Assembly: GCA_963712565.1 (NCBI GenBank)
Contig: CAVQIP010000030.1
Location: 1 to 64,000 of the forward strand
From: VAZQ01 sp963712565
GTDB taxonomy: Bacteria > Pseudomonadota > Alphaproteobacteria > Rhizobiales > Xanthobacteraceae
Reading direction: 5' to 3'
DNA: 64,000 bases
A program made the translations under genes and the position numbers. This document shows, one piece after another, positions 16,958 through 26,333 of the stretch. How positions within the stretch are numbered: the stretch's first letter is position 1; the number at the start of each line of letters is the position of its first letter. The notes under the pieces are model-generated. The model ran no database searches, was not told the origin of the DNA, and was given only the letters and a program-made list of their open reading frames with translations.

Positions 16958-19195
16958 ATGGCGATCGAGAGCGCGGCGCTCCCGATATTGTCGTTCGACA
17001 CGATACCCGAGGCTCCGTTCTACATTCCAGCGACGGGCCCGGCGACGCGACCGCGCCGTTCGCTCAAGCACGACGATACCTTTCTGGTGCTCGACAGCTA
17101 TGGCGATATCGGCGCCTCGGCCGGCGGCGCCGACGGGCTGTTTCACTGCGACACGCGTTTCCTCTCGCATCTCGAGCTTTTGCTCGACGGCATGCAACCG
17201 CTGTTGCTCGGATCCAACTTGCGCGACGACAACACCCTGCTGACAGTGGATCTGACCAATCCCGACGTGTATTTCGAGGATCACCTGGCGTTGCCGAAAG
17301 ACACCTTGCACGTCGTGCGCACGATTTTTCTCTGGCGCGACACGGCCTATCAGCGACTGGCCATCCGCAATCATGGCGATCGTGCGGTCGAGCTGCGCCT
17401 GAGCATGTTGTTCGACAGCGACTTCGCCGACCTGTTCGAGGTTCGCGGGCTGCGGCGCAAGCACCGCGGCGTCGTCGGCCGCCGGGCGGTCCGCCCGGCC
17501 ACCGCCATGCTCAGTTACCAAGGGCTCGACGCCAAGTTGCGCCAGACCGCCCTGCGGTTCGACCCGCCGCCGGCCGAGCTGACCGCGACCACGGCGTCCT
17601 ATCGTCTCGATCTCGGCCCCAACGAGGCCACGCGGATCTGTTTCAGCATCGGCTGCGGCGCGCCGGAGCCACCCGAACCGGTGCCGCTGTTGCGCGGTCT
17701 GCGCGCAGTCCAGCGCAATCTGCGATCGGTTTCGCACAATGCCGCCACCGTCGAGACCTCGAACGATCTTTTCAACGAGGTGCTGTGCCGGTCGATGTCC
17801 GACCTCTACATGCTGATGACCAGCACGCCGCAAGGACGCTATCCCTACGCCGGCATCCCCTGGTATTCGACCACGTTCGGCCGCGACGGATTGATCACGG
17901 CGCTGCAGATGCTCTGGCTCGATCCGCGCATCGCGCAGGGCGTGCTGCGGCGGCTCGCCGCGTTCCAGGCCAAGACCGACGATCCCGAATCGGACGCGCA
18001 GCCGGGAAAGATCCTGCACGAGATGCGCGAAGGCGAGATGGCTGCCCTGCGCGAGGTCCCGTTCGGTCTCTACTACGGCAGCGTCGACGCGACGCCGCTC
18101 TTCGTCATGCTCGCCGGCCTGTATGCCGAGCGCACCGGCGACGATGCCACGATCGTGGAGCTGTGGCCCGCGATCGAGGCGGCGCTCGCCTGGATCGACG
18201 GGCCGGGCGATCCCGACGGTGATGGTTTCGTCGAATACCACCGCGCCACCGAGCAAGGGCTCGCCAATCAAGGCTGGAAGGATTCCCAGGACGCGATCTT
18301 CCATGCCGATGGCCGCCTGGCTCAGGGCCCGATCGCGCTGGCGGAGGTGCAAGGCTACGTCTACTGCGCCAAGCTTCTGGCGGCGCGCTGCGCCGAGCGC
18401 CTGGGACGGAGCGACCGCGCACGCCGCCTGAAAGCCGAGGCCCATCGCCTGGCCGAGCGCTTCGATGCAAGCTTCTGGTGTCCCGACCTCGGCACCTATG
18501 CCCTTGCGCTCGACGGCGACAAGGAGCCCTGCCGGGTGCGAAGCTCCAATGCCGGTCAGATCCTGTTCACCGGCATCGCCAAACCGGCGCGGGCGATCCA
18601 GGTCGGCCACGGCCTGCTGCGACCGCAATTCTTCTCCGGATGGGGCATTCGCACCATTGCCAACACCGAGGCACGCTACAATCCGATGTCCTATCACAAC
18701 GGCTCGATCTGGCCGCACGACAATGCGCTCATCGCGCTCGGATTGGCCCGCTACGGCCTCAAGCACTCGGTCGAGCGCGTGTTCAAAGGCCTGTTCGATG
18801 CGGCGACCTATATGGAGATGCGGCGATTGCCCGAGTTGTTCTGCGGCTTCCAGCGCGGCCGCGGACGCGGGCCGACGCACTATCCGGTCGCGTGCGCGCC
18901 ACAGGCATGGGCGAGCGCCACGCCGTTCTCGCTGATCGAAGCCTCGCTCGGCATTCAATTCGATCCGGCGGCGAACGAAATTCGCCTGCAAAGTCCGCGG
19001 CTGCCGTCGTTCCTGGACGAAGTGGTGCTGCGCAATTTGCAGCTCAAGCAGTCGAGCGTCGATCTCAAGGTGCGCCGCCATGCCAACGACGTGTCGGTGG
19101 AAATCCTCGAACGGCGCGGCCAAATCCAGGTCTCGGTCGTGTTCGGCCGAACGCCCGATCCCGCCGAGCCTGTCCCGGGCCATCTTGATCAATAG
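16958..19195 (+). CDS. Amylo-alpha-1,6-glucosidase (glycogen debranching family)
   Basis: The 745-aa protein has the N-terminal glycogen-debranching domain (KHDDTFLVLDSYGDI, DGLFHCDTRFLSHLELLLDG) and the C-terminal (alpha/alpha)6 GDE domain of GH133-like enzymes. In the latter are IPWYSTTFGRDGLITALQML, NQGWKDSQDAIFHADGRLAQ and YHNGSIWPHDNALIALGLAR. These proteins hydrolyse alpha-1,6 branches after transfer or act on related glucans; some members act on glucosylglycerate-type substrates. ATG 16958 lies 10 bases after the GT4 stop. Together with GT4, two GH15 enzymes and OtsAB it forms a storage-glucan/trehalose module. No glgA, glgB, glgC or glgX is present in the window; glycogen phosphorylase is 7 kb away at 26334. 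Confidence 0.9.
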   Translation: MAIESAALPILSFDTIPEAPFYIPATGPATRPRRSLKHDDTFLVLDSYGDIGASAGGADGLFHCDTRFLSHLELLLDGMQPLLLGSNLRDDNTLLTVDLTNPDVYFEDHLALPKDTLHVVRTIFLWRDTAYQRLAIRNHGDRAVELRLSMLFDSDFADLFEVRGLRRKHRGVVGRRAVRPATAMLSYQGLDAKLRQTALRFDPPPAELTATTASYRLDLGPNEATRICFSIGCGAPEPPEPVPLLRGLRAVQRNLRSVSHNAATVETSNDLFNEVLCRSMSDLYMLMTSTPQGRYPYAGIPWYSTTFGRDGLITALQMLWLDPRIAQGVLRRLAAFQAKTDDPESDAQPGKILHEMREGEMAALREVPFGLYYGSVDATPLFVMLAGLYAERTGDDATIVELWPAIEAALAWIDGPGDPDGDGFVEYHRATEQGLANQGWKDSQDAIFHADGRLAQGPIALAEVQGYVYCAKLLAARCAERLGRSDRARRLKAEAHRLAERFDASFWCPDLGTYALALDGDKEPCRVRSSNAGQILFTGIAKPARAIQVGHGLLRPQFFSGWGIRTIANTEARYNPMSYHNGSIWPHDNALIALGLARYGLKHSVERVFKGLFDAATYMEMRRLPELFCGFQRGRGRGPTHYPVACAPQAWASATPFSLIEASLGIQFDPAANEIRLQSPRLPSFLDEVVLRNLQLKQSSVDLKVRRHANDVSVEILERRGQIQVSVVFGRTPDPAEPVPGHLDQ

Positions 19196-19364
19196 ACTCA
19201 AAGCCCATCGAGGCGGAACGCAGCCGGGCCTCCCCGCCGCGTTCGGAACTCACATGTGAATGGCTTGATTGGCGCGCCCGGCATGTGCGACCGTCGGGCA
19301 CGTTCCGTGGCCACGGTCCATCGATCGCGGACCGCGGATGCGCGATCGTTGGATGAGGATTCCC

Positions 19365-19652
19365 ATGTGTCGAAACATCAGGACGCTGCACAATTTCGAA
19401 CCGCCCGCCACCGACGAAGAGATCCGTGCCTCGTCCCTCCAATTCGTCCGCAAGTTGAGCGGATGCACGCGCCCCTCAAAAGCCAACGAACTTGCGTTCA
19501 ACCGGGCGGTGGACCAGGTGGCGCAAGCCGCCCATGAGCTGCTCGGCGCGCTCGTCACCACTGCTCCGCCCCGTGACCGTACCGTCGAGGCCTCGAAGGC
19601 GCGCGCGAGGGCGGCGGAGCGCTTCCACACCTCCGGTGCGAGAGGCGCGTAG
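19365..19652 (+). CDS. DUF2277 family protein
   Basis: A 95-aa small protein starting MCRNIRTLHNFEPPATDEEI, followed by RASSLQFVRKLSGCTRPSKA. This is the signature of DUF2277, a conserved bacterial family of unknown function. The C-terminal helix ends TVEASKARARAAERF as in other members. ATG 19365 is chosen because the family begins exactly with MCRNIR; GGATGAGGAT precedes it. Its strand and position suggest it could belong to the preceding debranching operon (170-base gap) or stand alone. Nothing in the sequence indicates a catalytic site. Confidence 0.85.
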   Translation: MCRNIRTLHNFEPPATDEEIRASSLQFVRKLSGCTRPSKANELAFNRAVDQVAQAAHELLGALVTTAPPRDRTVEASKARARAAERFHTSGARGA

Positions 19653-19670
19653 ACGCTTTCGGTCGCGCTA

Positions 19671-19770
19671 GAGCATGTCCCGCAAAAGTGGGTACCGGTT
19701 TTGCGAAAAAGGACATGCTCAAACAAAAACTTAGAGCGGGATGACAATTCGAGGAAAGTCATCCCGCTCT
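19671..19770. repeat. RIME-type intergenic element
   Basis: Two stem-loops in tandem: GAGCATGTCC (19671-19680) pairs with GGACATGCTC (19711-19720) around GGGTACCGG, and AGAGCGGGATGAC (19733-19745) pairs with GTCATCCCGCTCT (19758-19770). This is the characteristic mosaic element found between genes throughout Rhizobiales. It separates convergent genes and overlaps the last codons of the minus-strand hydrolase, whose stop is at 19769-19771. Confidence 0.85.
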
Positions 19771-20461
19771 AGTCCCGCCGGGCGACCACCGACAGGGTCC
19801 AGGCGGCGAGCGCATCCATCATTTCGCGTCTGACGTCGGCATCCTTTCGCCCACTGCGGGCCGGCACGTGAAAGGAATGATCGGCATCCTGGAACAGCCG
19901 CAACGATGCGCGCGCGCCCAGTCGTTCGCTCAACGGCCGAAGCAGCTCGATGTCCGCCAGCTGATCGCGGGTTCCTTGCAGCAGCAGCATCGGGACCCGC
20001 ACCGCGAAAAGATGCTCGCCGCGCTCGTCCGACGGCCGCCCCGCCGGATGCAGCGGAAAGCCGAGGAACGCGAGGCCGCGCACGCCCGGCAGAGGCGATG
20101 CGGCCTGCGCCTGCGACGTCATGCGGCCGCCGAACGACTTGCCGCCGGCGACGAGAGGAAGCGCCGGCACCAGCCGGGCGGCCTCGGCCGCGGCAGCGCG
20201 AACCGTGGCGTGGGCGAGTTCGGGAGGGTCGGGCCGCTGGGCGCGTTGCTCCATATACGGAAACTGATAGCGCAGCGTCGCGATGCCGCGCTCGGCGAGC
20301 CCGGCAGCAACGGCATCCATGAACGGGTGAGACATTCCCGCCCCCGCGCCGTGCGCGAGCAGGTAGCAGGCGCGCGGGTGCGACGGCGTCAGCAGCAGGC
20401 CGGAGACGCGGTGCGCGTCGTCGACCGTTATCGTCACGGGCTCCAGATCCGACTGGTTCAA
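19769..20461 (-). CDS. Alpha/beta hydrolase (Tex30/KANL3 family)
   Basis: A 230-aa compact alpha/beta hydrolase. The oxyanion strand is YLLAHGAGAGMSHPFM, the nucleophile elbow is GGKSFGGRM (Ser about residue 109), the acid is in LLLQGTRDQLAD and the His in DADHSFHVPARSG. This order matches bacterial Tex30-like hydrolases, often annotated dienelactone-hydrolase-like; substrates are unknown. ATG 20461 is the natural family start. The stop codon lies at the edge of the RIME element. It stands 160 bases upstream of nothing on the same strand except the end of the DUF1989 gene at 20622, so weak cotranscription is possible. Confidence 0.85.
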   Translation of the reverse strand: MNQSDLEPVTITVDDAHRVSGLLLTPSHPRACYLLAHGAGAGMSHPFMDAVAAGLAERGIATLRYQFPYMEQRAQRPDPPELAHATVRAAAAEAARLVPALPLVAGGKSFGGRMTSQAQAASPLPGVRGLAFLGFPLHPAGRPSDERGEHLFAVRVPMLLLQGTRDQLADIELLRPLSERLGARASLRLFQDADHSFHVPARSGRKDADVRREMMDALAAWTLSVVARRD

Positions 20462-20621
20462 CGCTCGCCCCCGACCTCCCTGTTCGCGGGAAAGCGGACC
20501 GCATCCTCAATTCGCAAACGCCGGTGCGCTGGTCGAACCGAGCTTGACCGCCTGGTTTTTCTTCGATGCCCCGGTCGCGCGCGCCACGCGAGCGGCGAGG
20601 TGCGATACCTAGGCCGTCGAT

Positions 20622-21260
20622 CTAATCCCGTTCCGCCAAGATTTCCAGCGCCAACGGCTTGAGGCGGAAATTGTTGCACGCATTGAACAGGATCGGACAG
20701 TTGGAGATCGCGACGATTTGCGGCATGAGCGCGCGCAGCGTCATGTATTCGCCGGGCTTTCCCTTGGGCGGCCGGATCTCCCACACCCCGTTCTCATCGT
20801 ATGCCACGGTCATGAACACGTTGAAGCACGCATCGATGTTGAAATTCCGCCGGTCCATGCCGTAACCGCGAATCGCGGTCTCCAGGTTCGATTGGCAATT
20901 CGGCGCGCCCGCGGCAGTCGCGCCGTAACGCGCCGTGTTCAGGTGCTCGCTGCAGTAGCCGCCGCCGCAATAGTTCTCGCCGGTCAGGTCGTCCTCGATC
21001 TGCCACATCGCACGCGTGCGGTTGCTGTAAAGAACGTGCGGCGCGGTCAGTTTCCAACTCAGATTGACGGCGCGGCTTGAATGCATCGAGAGCAGCTCGC
21101 GGACGTCGTCGCGGCTGAACGATATCAAATCTGCGACCTGCTCACCCTCGGGCTGGGTGAGACGCAGGCGCTGACCGGTCTCGATTTCGAAGCTGATGTT
21201 TCCGGCCGGTGCGAGGGTGACCGGCACGCCGGGCCGCAGAACGGCGCTTGCGCAACTCAT
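20622..21260 (-). CDS. Urea carboxylase-associated family protein (DUF1989)
   Basis: The 212-aa protein shows the DUF1989 pattern: LRLTQPEGEQVADLISFS, SRAVNLSWKLTAPHVLYSNR, ENYCGGGYCSEHLN, FNIDACFNVFM and LRALMPQIVAISNCPILFNA. Members form cupin-like proteins, often encoded with urea carboxylase/allophanate hydrolase or guanidine-degradation genes, and one branch is involved in carboxyguanidine deimination. Here no urea carboxylase gene is nearby, so the precise reaction cannot be assigned. Several conserved Cys and His residues could bind a metal. ATG 21260 is used. It diverges from the FAD oxidoreductase at 21509 across 248 bases in which I see no further gene. Confidence 0.82.
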   Translation of the reverse strand: MSCASAVLRPGVPVTLAPAGNISFEIETGQRLRLTQPEGEQVADLISFSRDDVRELLSMHSSRAVNLSWKLTAPHVLYSNRTRAMWQIEDDLTGENYCGGGYCSEHLNTARYGATAAGAPNCQSNLETAIRGYGMDRRNFNIDACFNVFMTVAYDENGVWEIRPPKGKPGEYMTLRALMPQIVAISNCPILFNACNNFRLKPLALEILAERD

Positions 21261-21508
21261 GCGCGACAGCCCCTTATGTTCCGAGAAATATCGAACGGCG
21301 AACCGAACCCCTTCCCGCTGGCGGTCGCTCGATGGGGATAGCAGCGGATATCAACGGGGGTGTCAATTGCCGGCGCTGACCCGCGCAGCCCATCGCGCGC
21401 CATCTTGGCACACGTTGCGATCATCGCAGGCAGGGGCAGCGATGCTGCGATGGCCGCTCCGGCACGACGGCAGTTCACCAGGTCAGGCCTGATCGGTATC
21501 CTGAGTCC

Positions 21509-22846
21509 GTGACATCGACCCAGCCAGCGAACGCGCACACGGGCGCCGCGACGGTTTCGACCTCGACCCGGATCGTCCGGCGAACGGCGAACGCGCCGCC
21601 GCGCTCCGTGTCCGCCGATATCTGCGTGTTGGGCGCCGGCATCGCAGGGGTTTCCGCTGCGCTCGAAGCGGCCCGGCTCGGCCGCAAGGTCGCGCTCCTG
21701 GATGGGCTTCCCGCGCTCGGCGGGCAGGCCGTCAATTCGATCATCGGCACGTTCTGCGGACTGTTCGCCAACGGCACGCACGGCCATCAACTCACCCACG
21801 GCATCGCCGACGACATCCTGCGCGATCTCGGCGCGCAGGGCGCGCTGCACTACCGCCGCGGCGGGCCGTCGAACACCACCGTCGTGATGTACGACGAGGT
21901 CGCGCTGTCGCGCTGGATCGAGGAGGCGATTCGCGCGGCCGATATCACCGTGCTGCTGGGCGCCATCCTGCGCGGCGCTAGGCGCGACGGCCGCCGCGTG
22001 CGCGAGCTCGATCTCGCCACCCGCTACGGCGACGTCCAGCTGGCGGCGGCGGGCTTCGTCGACGCGACCGGCGACGCGGTACTCACCTGGCAAGCTGGCT
22101 TTGCCTGCCGCGAGCACGCCGGCGGCCCGATCTATGGCACGCAGATGATGGTGCTCGAAGGAATCGACGAGGCGCGACAGCCCACGCGCGAGGAGTTGAC
22201 CGCGCGGGCGCGCGCCAAGGCCGCGGACTATGGTCTGGTGCGCACCGACGGATTTGCCTTCATCTTTCCCGGCCGCGCCACCGCCTTGGTCAACCTCACC
22301 CATGTCGAGACTCCGCTCGACCCGATCGCGGCCTCGAAGAGCGCGCTGCTTGGCAAGGCGCAGGCCGACAGGGTGCTGCGATTTCTCAAGCGCGAATATC
22401 CGGATGCCTTCGGGCAAGCGCGCGTGCGCAGCTATGGCCTGCCGGGCATCCGCCAGACGCGCTGGATCGCCGGCCGTCAGCAGCTCACGGTCGACGACGT
22501 GCGCGCCGGCACGCCGTTTGCCGACGCCATCGCCCGCACGGCTTGGCCGATCGAGCTGCACGATCGCCCCGAAGGCTACCTCTGGGAACCGTTCCCGGAT
22601 GACCACGTGCACTACGTGCCATTCGGCAGCCTCGTCCCGGCCGAGGCCGACAACATCGTGGCTGCCGGCCGCTGCATCGACGGCGACAGCGCGGCGCTCT
22701 CCAGCGTACGGGTCATGGGACCCTGCATCGCCATGGGCGCCGCCGCCGCGCACGCCCTCGATCTCGCGGGCAGCGGCAGCGTGCAGCAGATCGACGTCGC
22801 GGCGCTTCGCCGGCGCGTGCGCGACAATGTCGAGCGCGCGGATTGA
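21509..22846 (+). CDS. FAD-dependent oxidoreductase (FAD_oxidored family)
   Basis: A 445-aa flavoprotein with an N-terminal dinucleotide-binding motif ADICVLGAGIAGVSAALEAA (about 36-55) and the substrate-domain marks LGGQAVNSIIGTFCGLF, GFVDATGDAVLTWQAG and a C-terminal DNIVAAGRCIDGD / VRVMGPCIAMGAAAAHAL. This matches the PF12831 family, whose members oxidise diverse small molecules or act as tRNA/hetero-disulfide-related subunits; the substrate is unknown. The start is GTG 21509, leaving an unusual 35-residue Ser/Thr/Ala-rich N-terminal extension that could be mis-assigned. It is divergent from the DUF1989 gene. It has no same-strand partner within 900 bases. Confidence 0.8.
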   Translation: MTSTQPANAHTGAATVSTSTRIVRRTANAPPRSVSADICVLGAGIAGVSAALEAARLGRKVALLDGLPALGGQAVNSIIGTFCGLFANGTHGHQLTHGIADDILRDLGAQGALHYRRGGPSNTTVVMYDEVALSRWIEEAIRAADITVLLGAILRGARRDGRRVRELDLATRYGDVQLAAAGFVDATGDAVLTWQAGFACREHAGGPIYGTQMMVLEGIDEARQPTREELTARARAKAADYGLVRTDGFAFIFPGRATALVNLTHVETPLDPIAASKSALLGKAQADRVLRFLKREYPDAFGQARVRSYGLPGIRQTRWIAGRQQLTVDDVRAGTPFADAIARTAWPIELHDRPEGYLWEPFPDDHVHYVPFGSLVPAEADNIVAAGRCIDGDSAALSSVRVMGPCIAMGAAAAHALDLAGSGSVQQIDVAALRRRVRDNVERAD

Positions 22847-22906
22847 GCCGCAGCGGCGGGAACGACGGCGTGGGTGACGCGCCGTGAGCGGCGCCAACCT
22901 CGCGGC

Positions 22907-23584
22907 TCAGTTTCGACGCGACTTCGGCTTGACCGGTGGAGGCGCCGGGCACCGGCAGGTCGGAATTCGCGCGGTCGAAACGTTGCCGGCCGCGTCGACC
23001 GTGAGCATCATCAGCGGCGCTTTCTGCGCCGCATGGCTCGCGGCCGAGTTGACGCCCGCAAGCGTGTAGATGCTGGTCCCGGTCCCGAACATCATCTGGT
23101 TCGCGGCCGTGGTCTGGGCGCCGAAGCCGATGGCGGTGCTGGCATCGAAATTGGCCGACGTGTTGCTGCCAATCGCGGTGCTGAAGTTGACGCTCGCGCT
23201 GCCGGCGGTGGCGGTGTCGCCGACCGCGACGCTCTCGTTGCCGAGCGCACGCGCCGCAAAGCCCACCGCCGTGCTGGCGGACCCGCTCGAGGTCGCCCCC
23301 TGGCCGATCGCCACGCTGCCCTGCTGGCTGGCCGCAGCGCCGAGGCCGAAGGCCATCGCCGAGATGGCGCCGGCATTGGCGTTCGAGCCGAAGGCCATCG
23401 CCGCGTCGGCCGTTGCTGTGGCGTTGATGCCGACCGCGGTGGCGCCGGTGCCGGGACTGGCGGTCGCGCCCGAGCCGCATGCCAGTTCCCCGTTGCCGGC
23501 GTTCTGGACGCAGTTCGCTGCCGCGCTGGGCGGCATCACGGTCTGCGCATACGCGGCCGATGGCACGCATAGCGCGATCGCCAA
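22907..23584 (-). CDS. Exported YadA-head-repeat protein without anchor
   Basis: The 225-aa product begins with a hydrophobic signal (ALAIALCVPSAAYAQ) and then carries many copies of the YadA/Hep_Hag head repeat: TAVGINATATADAAMAFGSN, AISAMAFGLGAAASQQGSVA, TAVGFAARALGNESVAVGD, STAIGSNTSANFDASTAIGF. It ends with a Cys/Pro/Lys-rich tail and lacks the C-terminal YadA membrane anchor, so it is secreted, periplasmic, or broken. Start TTG 23584 is uncertain. ATG at 23636, behind GAAGGGAATAGG, is in another frame; a single missing base after its second codon would give MRDPFRVHIRSF joined to the signal peptide. Head repeats normally form trimeric left-handed beta-rolls used in adhesion. Confidence 0.7.
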   Translation of the reverse strand: MAIALCVPSAAYAQTVMPPSAAANCVQNAGNGELACGSGATASPGTGATAVGINATATADAAMAFGSNANAGAISAMAFGLGAAASQQGSVAIGQGATSSGSASTAVGFAARALGNESVAVGDTATAGSASVNFSTAIGSNTSANFDASTAIGFGAQTTAANQMMFGTGTSIYTLAGVNSAASHAAQKAPLMMLTVDAAGNVSTARIPTCRCPAPPPVKPKSRRN

Positions 23585-23825
23585 CGCGGCGATCTGGCGA
23601 CAAAACGAGCGGATGTGGACGCGGAATGGATCGCATGGCCTATTCCCTTCAAATAGCGCTGAGGTTGCATTTCTCAGCTAATGCTATTCACGGTATAGGC
23701 TCGCCATGCCCGTGGCCAGGGCCATTCCCGGTCGCGGGAAAGCCCCCGCGGTGCCGCGCCAGTCCCGCGCGCCGCCGCGCGTGGAGCGCGCTCGGGAGAT
23801 CCGTCCCTCTCCCGCAACGACAGAA

Positions 23826-26240
23826 ATGTCTCTAGCTTGGCCGCCGATGACGGACCTTGACCAACCGACGCGACCCGTGAGCTTCCGCATCGTCGGCAAG
23901 CCCGTGGTCCGCAAGGAGGACGCGCGGCTCACCACCGGTCACGGCCGCTTCAGCGACGATGTCAGTATCGACGGCCAGCTCCATGCGGTGATGGTGCGCT
24001 CCCCGCATCCGCACGCGCGCATCCGCGCGGTCGACGCGGCGCGCGCCAGGGCGATGCCGGGCGTGCTCGGCGTGTTCAGCGGTGCCGACTGTCGCGCCGA
24101 CGGGCTCGCCGCCATTCCACACGATCCGCTGCCCAAGACCAGATACGACATGAAGCTCAGCGCCGCGGGCGGCGGCGCGGTCTTCATCGGCCCGCACCTG
24201 CTGTTGCCCGCGGACAAGGCGCGCCATGTCGGCGAGGCCGTCGCGATGGTCGTGGCCGAGACCCTGCCGCAGGCGCTCGATGCGGCGGAGGCCGTCGCCG
24301 TCGACTACGAGGTGCTTCCCGGCGTCTACCATTCCGAGGACGCGATGCGGCCGGGCGCGCCGGTCGTCTGGGATGAGGTTCCGGACAACATCCCGGTCGA
24401 CACGCTGTTCGGCGATCGCAAGGCGACCGACGAAGCCTTCGCGCGCGCCGATCACGTGGTGGCGATGGATTTCCACATCGACCGCGTCACCGGAGTGCCG
24501 CTCGAGCCGCGCTCCGCGCTCGGGCACTACGACGCCGAGAGCGGGCGCTACACGCTTTATGCCGGCAGCGGCGGGGCGGTGCGACAGAAGCGCGAGCTTG
24601 CCACCGTGCTCGGCGTTGCGCCCGAGCGCCTGCGCGTTCTGTCCTACGACGTGGGCGGCAATTTCGGCACCCGCAACCGCGTCTTCGTCGAATTCGGACT
24701 CGTGCTATGGGCGGCGCGCAAGCTCGGCCGTCCGGTCAAGTTCACGGCGACGCGCTCCGAGGCCTTCCTCAGCGATTATCAAGGCCGCGATCTCGTCACC
24801 AAGGTCGAGCTGGCGCTTGCCCGCGACGGCCGCTTCCTCGCCATGCGCGCGACCAATATCAGCAATGTCGGCGCGCGCTGCGTCTCGCTCTCGCCGCTTT
24901 CCAAAGGCGCGGGCCTGATCCCAGGCTCCTACGCCATCCCCGCCGCCACGCTGCGCGCGCTCGCGGTCTACACCAACACCATGCCGACCCAGGCCTATCG
25001 CAGCTCCGGGCGGCCGGAGGTGACGTTCGCGATCGAGCGCCTCATCGATACCGCGGCGGAAGAGCTCGGCATCGATCGGATCGCACTGCGGCGCAAGAAT
25101 TTGATCCGCCCGGAGGCGATGCCTTACCGCAACGCGGTCGGCATGACCTACGACAGCGGCCGCTACGCCGAGAACATGGACCGGGCGATGGAGCTCGCCG
25201 ACTGGACAGGCTTCGACGCCCGCCGGCGCGAGGCCGCCCGACGCGGCAAGCTGCTTGGCCGCGGGCTTGCGAACTACGTGGAATCCTCGATCGGCGCGCC
25301 CAACGAGCAGGCTCGCATCACCGTGCGTCCGGAAGGCCGCGTCGACGTCGTCATCGGCACCCAGCCGAGCGGCCAGGGCCACGAGACCAGCTTCGCGCAG
25401 GTGGTGTCCGACCTGCTCCATGTGCCGGTCGAGCGCGTGAACATCATCCTCGGCGACACCGACGTGGTGCAGGCGGGCGGCGGCTCGCATTCGGGGCGCT
25501 CCATGCGCCATGCCGCGACCGTGTTCGCGAAAGCCGCCCCCGAGCTCATCGCCAAGGGCAAGAAGCTCGCGGCCGCGATTCTGGGGTCGGCGCCGGACCA
25601 CATCGAGTTCAGCGACGGCAGGTTCGGCTCGCGCGAAACCAACCGCAGCTTCGATTTCCTCGAGCTTGCGAAGGAGGCCGCACGCCACGACCTCGCGCCG
25701 GACCTCGCGCGCGAGTTCGAGCACGGCATCGCGGTCGTGACCGACAACGAGATGCACGACCCAGTATTTCCCAACGGCTGCGCCACCTGCGAGGTCGAGG
25801 TCGATCCCGACACCGGCGCGGCGCGGATCACCCGCTACGCCTCGGTCGACGACGTCGGCCGCTGCATCAACCCGCTCATCGTCCACGGCCAGACTCACGG
25901 CGCGATCGTGCAAGGCGTGGGCCAGGCCATGTGGGAGCAATGCTATGTCGAGCCTGACTCCGGCCAGCCGCTGGTGGGCTCGCTCATGGACTACGGCATG
26001 CCGCGCGCAGATACGGTGCCGCCGCTCAAGACCGAAATCGCCGAGGTGCTCTCGCCGACCAATCCGCTGGGCATCAAGGCAGGCGGCGAAGGCGGTACGA
26101 CCGCGGCGCCGGCGGTCGTCATCAGCGCGATCGTGGATGCGCTGCGCGATTACGGCGTGCGCGACATCAAGATGCCGGCGACGCCTTACAACATCTGGCG
26201 CACGATCCGGGAGGCCGAGGCGAAAACAGGGAGAAAGTGA
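23826..26240 (+). CDS. Xanthine dehydrogenase-family molybdopterin-binding subunit
   Basis: An intact 804-aa molybdenum hydroxylase large subunit. It opens RIVGKPVVRKEDARLTTGHG with the RFSDD segment and HAVMVRSPHPHARI, has VDYEVLPGVY, the cofactor-region GGNFGTRNRVFVEFGLVLWA, RSSGRPEVTFAIERLID, GQGHETSFAQVVSDLL and GIKAGGEGGTTAAPAVVIS with the active-site Glu. Length and motifs fit CoxL/aldehyde-oxidase-like proteins without the CO-dehydrogenase Cys loop (here AYRSSGR). Starts at 23826 or 23847 are both possible; neither has a clear ribosome site. No FAD or 2Fe-2S subunit lies beside it: its neighbours are a YadA-head gene and glycogen phosphorylase on the other strand. Substrate unknown. 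Confidence 0.88.
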   Translation: MSLAWPPMTDLDQPTRPVSFRIVGKPVVRKEDARLTTGHGRFSDDVSIDGQLHAVMVRSPHPHARIRAVDAARARAMPGVLGVFSGADCRADGLAAIPHDPLPKTRYDMKLSAAGGGAVFIGPHLLLPADKARHVGEAVAMVVAETLPQALDAAEAVAVDYEVLPGVYHSEDAMRPGAPVVWDEVPDNIPVDTLFGDRKATDEAFARADHVVAMDFHIDRVTGVPLEPRSALGHYDAESGRYTLYAGSGGAVRQKRELATVLGVAPERLRVLSYDVGGNFGTRNRVFVEFGLVLWAARKLGRPVKFTATRSEAFLSDYQGRDLVTKVELALARDGRFLAMRATNISNVGARCVSLSPLSKGAGLIPGSYAIPAATLRALAVYTNTMPTQAYRSSGRPEVTFAIERLIDTAAEELGIDRIALRRKNLIRPEAMPYRNAVGMTYDSGRYAENMDRAMELADWTGFDARRREAARRGKLLGRGLANYVESSIGAPNEQARITVRPEGRVDVVIGTQPSGQGHETSFAQVVSDLLHVPVERVNIILGDTDVVQAGGGSHSGRSMRHAATVFAKAAPELIAKGKKLAAAILGSAPDHIEFSDGRFGSRETNRSFDFLELAKEAARHDLAPDLAREFEHGIAVVTDNEMHDPVFPNGCATCEVEVDPDTGAARITRYASVDDVGRCINPLIVHGQTHGAIVQGVGQAMWEQCYVEPDSGQPLVGSLMDYGMPRADTVPPLKTEIAEVLSPTNPLGIKAGGEGGTTAAPAVVISAIVDALRDYGVRDIKMPATPYNIWRTIREAEAKTGRK

Positions 26241-26333
26241 TGCTCTGCAGGCGCGTCGGACACTGCGCGCACGACTGTGGCGCGGCATTCCGACCAGCCG
26301 CAGCATCGCCCCCCCCCGCTAGTCCACAAGGTC

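Noticed and set aside
16835..19201. 788-codon minus-strand open frame opposite the debranching enzyme.
   Set aside because: Shadow of a well-supported gene; His/Arg/Gly-rich with no motif.
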